Source of the DNA: Dendrocalamus latiflorus
Lineage: Eukaryota > Streptophyta > Magnoliopsida > Poales > Poaceae
Reading direction: 5' to 3'
NCBI GenBank assembly: GCA_017311315.1
Contig: CM029634.1
Location: 23,984,391-24,048,390 of the forward strand
Length of the DNA stretch: 64,000 bases
The notes beneath the pieces were generated by a model that saw nothing but the letters and a program-made list of their open reading frames with translations, made no database searches and was not told the DNA's origin. Made by a program: the position numbers and the translations under genes. Positions 22,177 to 33,444 of this stretch are shown one piece after another. How positions within the stretch are numbered: the stretch's first letter is position 1; each line of letters opens with the position of its first letter.

Positions 22177-23703
22177 TGTAAGCACCCAGATTTTACAATC
22201 TGGAATCCTCTGTGGAATTTCCACCGCACTATTCCCTGGATCAGTAGATAGTGCTCACAGTTTACAGTTCTAAATATCAAAGTACATATCAAGCGGAAGC
22301 GTAAATATAATAGTAGACTTACTCATGGGTCGAATAGGCCGAAATCATTAAATTGCAGCAGCGGAAGAACGAAGCACGCAAGTGGGACCTTCAGGACATG
22401 CCCACAGGCAGCCAACTGGAGATTCGCGACCTAGCCCTTGACGTCTTCATCTTCTCTGTCATCATGTCCAATCGTGTTGCTGAGGCGTAGTGATCTGATT
22501 CCTGATTTGTTGTGAAAGCGAGTGTGAGCACAAACCACCGTGCTCCGCGAGCCAATACACAGAATGCAAATAAATAGTATGCATGGCTTATCAAAGAAGA
22601 GGCTCGGGTTATTTTATTTACCATAAATTGCTTTTGGTAGCCTTAGTATTATTAAATTATAATGTTATTGTTTCTACCTAAACTCCACACGGCGATTGCC
22701 ATAATTGACTTAATCTACCAAAGACGCACTTTTCTTACTGATTGTTGTCTAAGACTCCAAATAGCGAGTGACATCATTTAATTATTCCACCAATCATACA
22801 CTTTCTATATTGATTGCTGTCTAAAACTCCAAACAGCGAGTGACATCATAATTAATCCACCGATCATATACTTTCTATATTGATTGATGTCTAAAACTCC
22901 AAACAGCGAATAACATCAATTATACAATCCACCAATATCTTTTGTATTCCAAATTCCTAACAACCCATTCCTTTTGTTATTGATTCACAACCACAATTTG
23001 CTCTACCAATAATCAACCTTATTTTTCATTATCTATCTCTAACTAATTCACTAGTATACCTCCACCAAGAATATCATTGATCAAATCTACGATTCACTAG
23101 TATACATCCACCAAGAATATCATTGATCAAGTCTATACTCCAATTATCATATCTCCAAATTTCCAACAATTCAATTGACCCATCTAGTAATCGATCAAAT
23201 CCTATTAATTCCATTATCGCCAATATCTCTCAAGAATTTATATTAATTATCAGTGCCATAATCCATCAAATACCTTTGCACTCCCTAATTCTCCAAAAAT
23301 CATTTAAATCATCTATCTAGTCTATATATTCATTTAAGCTCCACCAATTTATTTTTCCCAGAATCCACACTATCATTATCCCTTTTATGATCAACATGAA
23401 TCCACCAACTCCTTTATGCAATTCCATAAACAACCATCTTCTTTTTTTACTACCCTATTTATTCTTCATGAAATTTTATTTATGAGAAGTATTATCATTA
23501 TTTAAAAATATAATACATAGAAATTTCCTGAAACCTAGCAATTTTGAACAAAAACATAATGTGTAAGAGAATGCAATAATAATAGCGATCCAGATTCCAT
23601 CCACCATTACATGATCTCTGCACCATATGCCAGACCTTCAGCGTTATAGCCGCTTACATTATCACTGGGACGACACCCAAGGCAACACAAATCAGGGCTT
23701 TCC
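22177..23703 (-). repeat. Family A Gypsy LTR, segment 1 (minus strand, 3' end)
   Basis: The left edge TGTAAGCACCCAGATTT is the reverse complement of a Gypsy LTR end. The whole segment is the inverted counterpart of 27794-29384. No primer site lies to its left, so this is a 3' LTR or solo LTR rather than a 5' LTR. It continues in 29390-30466 and 41195-42572 after three insertions, and its start lies beyond the window or beyond the family B element. Confidence 0.8.
22690..22925. repeat. Approximately 68-bp tandem repeat within family A LTR
   Basis: About three and a half copies of a unit containing GTCTAAAACTCCAAACAGCG, GAGTGACATCA and TTGATTG. The same array occurs inverted at about 28640-28880 in the solo LTR, so it belongs to the LTR. 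Confidence 0.75.
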
Positions 23704-24152
23704 TGTAACATCCCAAATTCTAGGAGTTCAAAAATATGGAATTGTTAAAATTTTTCTTGCATTTTGCTGGCATTCCAAATTTCTTCTGAATGTTTACATG
23801 AAATCTTTTGAGTTTGGTGGCATGCAAATTAATAGTCAAGGATAATCCCAAGTGCAAATGATGAACATGTAAACATTACAGATCATGAATTCAAAGTAAC
23901 AAAATCCTGAATTCAAATTTCAAAGTCAATAAAATAAAACCAAAGGTTGGATATTCAAAAGCTGCGCAAATCAGCTACAACATCAATTTAAAAATAATGA
24001 GTCAAATATATGAAAAACTAAAATCATAATAATTAAGAAATGAAAAGTTAAAAGCAAGGGAGTTATGGATTTAAATCCAGGAAATGTAAAATCTCGCCTT
24101 GAAAATAATAGCATAAATAGTAATAAAGGTAAAAGAATAAAATACAGACATA

Positions 24153-24211
<59 letters not shown>

Positions 24212-27200
24212 GTAACTATAAATATGCAAAATGTGCATGTGCAAGAAAAGGGTCTAGTAATATAGGGAATAAAAGTGTGAAAGTAAATGGGCAGGCACCA
24301 ATGAACAAAATATGAAAGTGTATATACAAATACAAATATAAATACAAATAATAATAATAATAATAAAAGAAGGAACCATCGGTTGGCCAGAGAGGCCCGG
24401 CCCATTTCTCCTCCCCCTTCCGCTCTCTTTCGCTGCCCGTGGGGCTCCTTCCCTGTCTCTCTACCAGCGGGCCCTGCGCCTCTCCTCCCTCCTCTTTCTT
24501 CTTGCCCTTTGTGCGCCCCGCGCGTGCTCTGCTGCTCTCTGCCTACTCCCCGAGCTGTTCCATCACCCGCCCAGCTTGCGTAAAGCTGCAGCGCGTGCGT
24601 GGTAACATCGCGATCGAATCTCCCCGGGATCACGTCGCAGCGCTGCCCTGCGCGCCGCACGTCGCCGCCCACTTCCTGGCGCTGTTCCCGGGTTGCCGAA
24701 CACAAGAGCTCCTACGGATTCTCCCCTCCACACTATAAGTCACCCGGGCCTCCCATTTTGTAGCTGCACCATCCCCTTTGCCTTCCCCCTCCTCCTTGCT
24801 TCTACCATTGTGGAACCGTAACGCCGCTCGGGCGCTCGCCTAGAGCACGACCGCCGTGCCTCACGCCGCCCCGGCTGCTCCGGCAAACCCCACGGCCATT
24901 GGACCGCATCACGGCGTGCGCCCGCTCCTCCTCTACCTTCCCTTAGACCTAATTGAAGAAACTCGTGCTGAGCTCGCCGTATGGCCCTTCTTCCCCATTA
25001 CCGGCCGCCGCCGCCACCGCCAGCGCCGCTCCCTCCTCAGCGCGATTCCCCTCGATTCCCCAGAGCAGGAGCATCTCCAAGCCGCCGTGAAGCTCTCCCA
25101 AGCGCCGCCCCGCTCTCCCCGTCGCTGCAGTCCGCCGGCAACGTAAGCTCCATTACATCGCCACTCGTGCTAGCCGCCGGCCCGCCACAGTGCCCTATGG
25201 CCAGAGCCGCCACTTCCAGGGGCTTGCTCACACCCACGGGCACTCGTTTTGGCCATCTCCGGTGCCTCCCCGGTGGCCCCTCGCCGACGACGCCATTGGC
25301 CACGCGCTGCCCCGAGCTCCCCTATTTTGGGCACCATAGCCTCGGCTCAACAACATGTCCTTCTTCTTCTCAGTCAGGTAACACGAGTGGACCATTGGTT
25401 GGCAGCGTGCGCTCTCAGCTGAGCTGCCCGCATTCGATTCCCCTCGGCCGCAAGTAGAGTTAGGATTTTTTCATCCATTTAACTAGAAGCAATGGTATAA
25501 GGGGATTTATCCCCCCTATAGGGGTAAGCAACACCTTGAGGTCCTACTGGCTAGCCGCGCTTAATCTCTTTCCCCCCGACTCCCCGGCTGCGCGCGTTCG
25601 AGCCCCCGGCTCCGCAGCGCATCGAGTTGAGTTTTCTTTTAATTCGGGCTGACAGGTGGGCCCCACCTGTCAACGGCTGCAACCCGAGCGGCCACTGACA
25701 GTAGGGCCCCACATGCCAGTGGCACTCTGGGATGGAAATAAAACAAATAATAGAAGCAAGTGGGTCCCACCTATCATAGACACAGCACATGGAAATAAAA
25801 ATAATGAGAATGAATTAAAAATACCCAGTGGGACCCACCTGTCAAAATTTTAATTTTTTCTGGATTTAACTGGACTGAGAACTTCAAATGGGCATAACTT
25901 ATTCATTTTAACTCCAAATTGGATGAGACAAAATTTTAAATTCATCTAAATTCAAGATATATCCAATGGAATAAAAACCATGAATTTTAGAGCTCATATG
26001 AAATTTTGGTGAAAATTATAGACAATTTGGGAATAACCTAGGGAATGTAGTAAATGTAATTAGGAGGTAAAATAATGTTACTCAATATTTAATATCTGGT
26101 TATTTACTAAATGAACAACCAGTATAGTCCAAATGGTTAATTGAGGTCTAATTATTAAATAAAGGCATGAATAAAATAAGATTTAATTAAAGTCCAAAGT
26201 TAATAAATATCTTAATTAAAGGACACATTCAAGATTGCGATTCAGGGAAAATAAATAATACATCTAGTGCTAACTAAAGGTACCTAAAATATCGTACCAT
26301 AAAACACTATAAACGTGGACTCTAAAGAATAATTCAATAAGCTAAAAATTTTATATATCATGTATATATTCTGAATATTAGCACTCGACAAAATAATACC
26401 CAGCTAAACCCGTACACCAATTCATAGATCTAATCTAACTCATGGAACCTCCCTGATAAATACAAAAATAGAAAAAGAGATTATGAGTAAAAAGATCAAG
26501 TCGTCGTATTCTACCATCGGCCTAGCCTCAAATCACCCGAATCATCCATTAACTCATAACAAAACTAAATTGAGTTTATTCGGATTTATTTGAATCATTT
26601 GAGTTATTTGCTTTTATTTGGATTCAGTCCTTTATCGCGTAATTAGAAATTGGGGGTCATGAATATTCAGTGGATCCAGCGAGATCAAGCTCGAAGTGAA
26701 GATAGAGACCAAAAGCTCAAAAGAAAGCATTTTGTGAGCTCAAGACCGCGGTAAATCACGCAGGCGAGTCAATACTTTGATCATGTTGAACCTACCTTTT
26801 CTGCAAATTACTTTGGTTTAAATTATCAAATTGCATGCTGTTATGTTATATGCAAATACATGTTTAATTGAAGATTCTAGTTATATGCCCATTGTTTGCC
26901 TTGAATAATATTACAGCTCCTTTGGAATACTTGAATATGTGAACCTTGTCGCCTTAGTAAAATTATAATGGTAACTTTTCAAAAGTAAGTCCGTAATTAT
27001 ATGCCATGTTTAGTGCTGCTTGGATACTCAGGGGCGCTGAAATGCCCAAGCACCATTACCATTTTAATCATGAGAAGCTGGTTTGGGAAGTCATGGTGGA
27101 AATGACTGGTATATGTTGGTATGATTATTTTATGTCCCCAAAAACCCCAACTTGCTTAAATATCTGGGCGGATGGTTCGAGTGTGTGTGTGTGTATGTGG

Positions 27201-29384
27201 TGCAGTGGAAGCACAAAGTGAGTAGTGGTAGATCCGCCGAGATACCCCTAAGGACTGAATCTTGTCATGACCTCCTGTGTAAAACAAGTACAACCACAAA
27301 TCTGTAAAGTACAACTTGGCTTAGTAAATTTACCGGACCCTGGAAGTCATCATCATGGCAGTAGTGCAAGTGGCAGCCTGGGTGGCAGGCTTGAATGGGA
27401 CTCCCGCAAGTGGCAGCCTGGGTGGCAAGCTTCCGGGAGAAGTTCTCTTGCGACGCGCTAGTAGTGTGGGTAGCCAACTGCTAGGCGCATAGTAGGGGAA
27501 TATCCTGCACAATGAATGGGTCCCACCGTAAATGGGAGCAACCCATATGGTGAGACGATGGAAGGGGCGAGGTATTTTGAACGGTTACTGTGATGGTTTG
27601 CTCAACCGCATGGCTAAGGAATCGTGTGGGGCAACGAGTGAACTGTCTCTTGTGGGTAAAGTGTGCAAACTCTGCAGAGTCAAAACTATTTGAATAGTCG
27701 TGCCCACGGTTAAGGGCGAACATGGGAACTTAACCAGATATAGTTCTATTTCAAAAACTTTGTGGGTGGGAATGGAAAAGTGGAAGGGCAGTGGAAAGCC
27801 CTGATTTGTGTTGTCCTGGGTGTCGTCCCAGTGGTAATGTAAGCGGTTATAACGCTAAAATGTAAGCATATGGTGCGGATGCCATGTAACGGTGGATGGA
27901 ATCTGAATCGCTATTATTATTGCATTTTCTTACACATTATGTTTTTGTTCAAAAACACTAGGTCTCAGGAAATTTTTATGTATTGTATTTCAAATAATGA
28001 CACATCTATTCTTACAAAATAAAATATGGTAGGAATAAATAGAGTCGTGAGTAAAAGAAAGGGATGTTTGCAGTAAACACATAAAGATATTGGTGGATTC
28101 ATGTCAATAATAAATAGGAAATGATAGTGTGGATTTTCGGAGAAATAAATCGGTAGAGCCTAAATGACTATATAGACTAGATAAATTATTTAAATAATTT
28201 TTGGAGATTTAGGGAGTGCAAAGGTAATTGCTGGATTAATTTTTGGGAGTTGTTGGCGATAATGGGATTAATAGGCTTTGATCAATTACTGGATGGACGA
28301 ATTGAATTTTTGAGAATTTGGAGGTATGATAACAATTATTGGAGTATAAACTTGATTAATGATATTATTGGTAGATGAATACTAGTGAATTGTAAACCTG
28401 ATTAATGATATTTTTGGTGGATGAATACTAGTGAATCGTAGACTTGATCAATGATAATTTTTGGTGGAGGTATACTAATGAGTTAGTTAGGGATAGATGA
28501 TGGGAAAATAAGGTTGATTATTGAAAGAGCAAACTATGGTCGTGGATCAACAACAAAATGGGATTAGTCGGATTGGATTGTTAGGAATTTGGAATACAAA
28601 AGATATTGGTGTATTATATAATTGATGATATTCATTGTTTGGAGTTTTAGGCAGCACTCAATACAGAAAGTGTGTGTTCGGTGAATTAATTAAATGATAT
28701 TAGATCGATGATGTCACTAGCCGTTGGAGTCTTAGACAGCAATCAATTTGGAAAGAGTATATTCGGTGGATTAAGTAATGATGACACTCGCTGTTTGGAA
28801 TCTTAGACAGCAATCAGTAAGGAAAGTGTGTCTTTGGTGGTTTAAGTCAATTATGGCAATCGCCGTGTGGAGTTTAGGTAGAATTAATAACACTATGATT
28901 TGATAATAATAATGCTGCTAAAAGCAATTTTTGTCAAATAAAATAACACGCGCCTCTCCTTTGATAAGCCATGCATACTATTTATCTGCATCCTGTGTAT
29001 TGGCTCGCGGAGCACGGTGGTTAGTGTGCTCACACTCGCTCTCATAACAAATCCAGAAGCAGGAATTAGATCACTACGCTTCAGTAACACTATTGGTCAT
29101 GGTGGCAAAGATGTTGAGGACGTCAAGGGCTAGGTCGCGCACCCCCAGTTGGCTGACTGTGGGCATGTCCTGAAGGTCCCACTTGCGTGCTTCGTTCTTC
29201 CGCTGCTGCAATTTAATAATTTCGGCCTAATCGGCCCATGAGTAAGTCTAATATTATATTTATGCTTCCGCATGATATGTACTTTGATAAGCAGAAATGT
29301 AATCTGTGAGCACTATCTACTAATCCAGGGAATAGTACGGTGGAATCACAGAGGAATCCGGATTGTAAAATCTGGGTCCTGACA
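23704..29384 (+). repeat. Family A Gypsy solo LTR (5.7 kb), antiparallel to its host LTR
   Basis: Starts TGTAACATCCC and ends CTGGGTCCTGACA. It is flanked by TTTCC on both sides (23699-23703 and 29385-29389), a perfect target duplication. There is no coding sequence between the ends, so it is a solo LTR of 5681 bp. A TATA-like CTATAAGTC at 24733 marks the likely promoter, with GC-rich sequence around it (24380-25460). It is inserted into an opposite-strand LTR of the same family. Long open frames in the GC-rich part show no domain. Confidence 0.85.
24156..24206. repeat. (TA)n microsatellite
   Basis: About 25 TA dinucleotides in the U3 part of the solo LTR. It generates a tyrosine/isoleucine run in a spurious minus-strand frame. 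A short (TAA)n run follows near 24346. Confidence 0.9.
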
Positions 29385-29389
29385 TTTCC

Positions 29390-30466
29390 ACTGCCTCCAC
29401 TTTTTCATTTCCACCCACAAAGTTTTTGAAATAGAACTATATCTGGTTAAGTTCCCATGTCCGCCCTTGACCGTAGGCACGGCTATTCGAATAGTTTTGA
29501 CTCTGCAGAGTTTGTACACTTTACCCACAAGAGACAGTTCACCCGTTGCCCCGTATGATTCCTTAGTCATGCGGTTGAGCAAACCATCACAGTAACCGTT
29601 CAAAGTACATCGCCCCTTCCATCATTTCACCCTATGGGTCGCTCCCACTTACAGTGGATCTCATACGTTATGCGGGATGTTCTCCTTCTGAACGTCTAGC
29701 TGCTGGCTACCCCCCTGCTAGCCCGCCACAGCAGAATTTCACCCTCTGCGAGTGTCCCATTCAAGCCGTCACTCAGACAAGCGCTTGCACTACCTCACCA
29801 CCTCCTCCTATCAGGATGACTTTCAGGGTCCGGTAAATCTACTAAGCCAAGTTGTACTTTACAGACTTGTGGTTGTACTATTTTACACAGGAGGTCATGA
29901 CAAGATTCAGTCCTTAGTGGTATCTGGGCGGTTCTACCACTACTCACTTTGTGCTTCCACTGCACCACACACACACACCCTCGAACCATCCGCCCAGATA
30001 TTTAAGCAAGATGGGGTTTTTGGGAACATAAAATAATCATACCAACATATTCCAGTCATTACTACCATGACTTCCCAAACCAGTTTCTCATGATTAAAAA
30101 TGATAATGATGCTTGGGGCATTTCAACGCCCCCGAGTATCTATGCAGTACTAAGCAAGGCGTATAATTAGGGACTTATTTTTGAAAGGTTACTATTATAA
30201 TTTTGCTAGGGAGATAAGGTTCACACATTCAAATATTCTGAAGGAGATGTAATATTAATCAAATTAAATAGTGGACATATAACTGGAATCTTGAATTAAT
30301 CATGTATTTGCATATAAAATAACAGCATGCAATTTGATAATTTAAACCAAAGTAATTTGCAGAAAATGTAGGTTCAACATGATCAAAGTATTGACTCGCC
30401 TGGCGCGGTTTACCACGGTCTTGAGCTCACACAAAGTCGTCTCATGCGATGATCTTTAATGCCTGG
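29390..30466 (-). repeat. Family A Gypsy LTR, segment 2
   Basis: Inverted counterpart of about 26700-27800 of the solo LTR; continues segment 1 after the solo LTR insertion. It ends with the target CCTGG (30462-30466), duplicated at 41190-41194. Confidence 0.8.
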
Positions 30467-30715
30467 TGTTGTGGCTACAGACCAAACAGAGAGAGAGAGA
30501 TGGTAGTGGAGAGTGATGAAGATATATGTAATGGCCTGGGTCCTCCCCATGGCTTACTCGTATATATACATACACATGAGGAGTGCTTTTACAGTTATAC
30601 CCTTACATCTGGCTATCCCCTCTGGGGGCAGTTATGTCATTACACATGGCCTATTCTGGGCCTTATAATCTCCTACCAGGCCTGCTGGGTTTAGGTGGGG
30701 GCCATCCCTACGACA
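30467..30715 (-). repeat. Family D 3' LTR (249 bp)
   Basis: Plus-strand TGTTGTGGCTAC...CCCTACGACA. It is nearly identical to 40943-41189, differing by a 2-bp GA repeat-length change and a few substitutions (for example CTGCTGGG against CTGATGGG), which indicates a fairly recent insertion. Confidence 0.9.
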
Positions 30716-31083
30716 GGAGCCTCTCATGGTAAAGGGCTTCACAAGGCCGAAGCCATGTTGCCGAGTCCTTTGGCCCCCTCCGTCCCCGTGGCCTGTGAGC
30801 TTTTCCAAACTTCCGGAGCTGCGCTGTAGCCGATGCAGACGTGCGCGCTGCTGCGACGCTCGGACTTCCGGGCGTCCACGTGGTGCAGCGTGCTTGGCGT
30901 GGTGCGGGCGTTGAGGCGTCGTGACCATTAATGTGGCGGCGAGCTTCCGGCAGTTGGACTTCTGCCGATTGGCCTTCCGCCGGTTGGTTCCCCTGCTGAT
31001 TGGGGTATATATATAGCGCTGGTGAGGCGTTGCTCCTGCGTATATTGTGATAGAAGCTGTTCCCCTAAAATGGGCCCCTGCCG

Positions 31084-31133
31084 TGCATCAACATTCCTGG
31101 GTGACGCTGAGCGGCTTGGAGAATGTTGATGCA
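31084..31133. repeat. Perfect 13-bp inverted repeat (hairpin)
   Basis: TGCATCAACATTC and GAATGTTGATGCA are separated by 24 bases. It lies between the 3' LTR and the 65-bp array of family D. Confidence 0.9.
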
Positions 31134-31242
31134 CAGAAGGAGGTCTATTTTTCCTGGGAGCTTGATCAGCGCCGGTTATCGACAGCCAGCCGCGCTTCCT
31201 GACCCCGCACCGCGCTTCCGTAGGCGACCGCGAGGTCTGCCC

Positions 31243-31292
31243 TGTTTTTCTTAACAGGCCTACCTACTGTAGGTGGCCTGTTAAGGAAAACG
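31243..31292. repeat. Near-perfect hairpin with about 23-bp arms
   Basis: The arms pair TTTTCTTAACAGGCC with GGCCTGTTAAGGAAAA and ACCTAC with GTAGGT around a one-base loop, with a single bulged T and one G-T pair. It is a strong cruciform or RNA hairpin candidate. Confidence 0.85.
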
Positions 31293-31333
31293 AGGTTGAT
31301 TTCGCAGGACAAGACCCCCGTCTTTGCTGCGCC

Positions 31334-32780
31334 CTGCCGAAGTGGACTCGCGCGCTCCGTCCGCCACTCTTCGAACGGGTGGCAGCGAAGCTGGCGCCTA
31401 GTCGAAGTAGACGCGCGCGCTCTGTCCCCTACCCATCGAACGGGTGGCAGCGAAGCTGGCGCCTAGTCGATGAAGACGCGCACGCTCCGTCCCCTACCCC
31501 TCGAACGGGTGGGAGGGAAGCTGGCGCCTAGCCAAAGTAGACGCGCGCGCTCCGTCCCCTACCCCTCGAACGGGTGGCAGCGAAGCTGGCGCCTAGCCGA
31601 AGTAGACGCGCGCGCTCCGTCCCTTACCCATCGAGCGGGTGGCAGCGAAGCTGGCGCCTAGTCGAAGTAGACGCGCACGCTCCGTCCCCTACCCCTCGAA
31701 GGGGTGGCAACGAAGCTGGCGCCTAGTCGAAGTAGACGCGCGCGCTCCGTCCCCTACGCATCGAAGGGGTGGCAGCGAAGCTGGCGCCTAGTCGAAGTAG
31801 ACGCGCGCGCTCCGTCCCCTACCCATCGAGCGGGTGGCAGCGAAGCTGGCGCCTAGTCGACGTAGACGCGCGCGCTCCGTCCCCTACCCCTCGAATAGGT
31901 GGGAGGGAAGCTGGCGCCTAGCCGAAGTAGACGCGCGCTCCGTCCCCTACCCCTCGAACTGGTGGCAGCGAAGCTGGCGCCTAGCCGAAGTAGACGCGCG
32001 CGCTCCGTCCCCTACCCATCGAGCGGGTGGCAGCGAAGCTGGCGCCTAGTCGAAGTAGACGCGCGCGCTCCATCCCCTACCCCTCGAAGGGGTGGCAACG
32101 AAGCTGGCGCCTAGTCGAAGTAGACGCGCGCGCTCCGTCCCCTACCCCTCGAAGGGGTGGCAACGAAGCTGGCACCTAGTCGAAGTAGACGCGCGCGCTC
32201 CGTCCCCTACCCCTCGAAGGGGTGGCAACGAAGCTGGCGCCTAGTCGAAGTAGACGCGCGCGCTCTGTCCCCTACCCATCGAAGGGGTGGCAGCGAAGCT
32301 GACGCCTAGTCGAAGTAGACGCGCGCGCTCCGTCCCCTACCCATCGAGCGGGTGGCAGCGAAGCTGGCGCCTAGTCGACGTAGACGCGCGCGCTCCGTCC
32401 CCTACCCCTCGAACGGGTGGGAGGGAAGCTGGCGCCTAGCCGAAGTAGACGCGCGCGCTCCGTCCCCTACCCATCGAGCGGGTGGCAGCGAAGCTGGCGC
32501 CTAGTGGAAGTAGACGCGCGCGCTCCGTCCCCTACCCCTCGAAGGGGTGGCAACGAAGCTGGCGCCTAGTCGAAGTAGACGCGCGCGCTCCGTCCCCTAC
32601 CCATCGAAGGGGTGGCAGCGAAGCTGACGCCTAGTCGAAGTAGACGCGCGCGCTCCGTCCCCTACCCATCGAAGGGGTGGCAGCGAAGCTGGCGCCTAGC
32701 CGAAGTAAACGCGCGCGCTCCGTCCCCTACCCATCGAGCGGGTGGCAGCGAAGCTGGCGCCTAGTCGAAGTAAACGCGCA
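31334..32780. repeat. 65-bp minisatellite, about 22 copies
   Basis: The unit contains GCGAAGCTGGCGCCTAGTCG, AAGTAGACGCGCGCGCTCCG and TCCCCTACCCATCGAACGGG. The period of 65 is not a multiple of three, so no frame stays open. Copies differ by scattered substitutions and a few 2-base length changes (GCGCGCGC against GCGCGC). Confidence 0.95.
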
Positions 32781-33444
32781 GCTAGCGCCTTCGCCCCGCG
32801 AACACCGCCGCGTGGGCAGTGACTTGGGGTCTTGTGATGTGGTCTTGCGCTGTAAAGGTTCCTGGAATCACGCCGGCCCCTGGTCTGCCAGGGTTAGGTT
32901 CCCGTACCGTGCGACCCGACGCGCCCGGGGCACGCGGCGGCCTATGACGGGTGGGCGGCGGGATGTGGACGGTTGCGTGTTTGTAGCCGCTCGCCTCTTC
33001 CCTAGGCAAGGGGGACACGGGGCGGGCAGTGAATGGAGCGGCGCCGGAGCTGTTGTGATCCCCTGGGCCACTGGTGCGCCTATAATAGCGGCTAGGTAAC
33101 GCCGTGTTGTGACGGTCCTTGGTGCCCGTGGTCATGATCTTCCAGCGTTGGGTGGGGCGTTGTGCTGGACGGGCGCTTGTACGACTGCGGTCGCGCCTCG
33201 TACATGGACCTTCGCGACACTTCGCTTTCAATTACGGGGAATCGTGCGGGGCGGGTCTTTACACCGCTGCGGTTGCATCCGGCACGCGGACCGTTGCGAC
33301 GCTTCGGTAGCGGCGGTATGGGCGAGGTGGCTTGATATAGCCCCCCGTAACAGCGTCCCCGCACCTTTACGCCCTCTTTGCTGTCTGCTCCGCCTTCTAC
33401 ACCTTCGCGCTATCTTCACCGCTGCAGTCTTTCCGTGGGAAGCG
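32781..33444 (+). promoter_or_regulatory. Upstream region of the antisense gene with TATA-like boxes
   Basis: Contains GCGCCTATAATAGCGG (about 33078) and GGCTTGATATAGCCC (about 33327). The second lies about 115 bases before the ATG at 33445 and is followed by a C/T-rich leader, a plausible plant core promoter. An earlier GGGTATATATATAGCGC (about 31003) is a third candidate, far upstream of the minisatellite. Confidence 0.4.

Noticed and set aside
24156..24206. Transmembrane-like Tyr/Ile-rich protein on the minus strand at 23983-24705
   Set aside because: The hydrophobic stretch is a translation of the (TA)n microsatellite.
22177..29384. The inverted arms as terminal inverted repeats of one giant DNA transposon
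   Set aside because: The inner segment has its own TG...CA ends and TTTCC duplication, and the arms are internal parts of an LTR; nesting of two LTRs explains everything.
31334..32780. Regular direct repeats considered as a CRISPR array
   Set aside because: Units are contiguous with no unique spacers, in a plant retrotransposon; it is a minisatellite.
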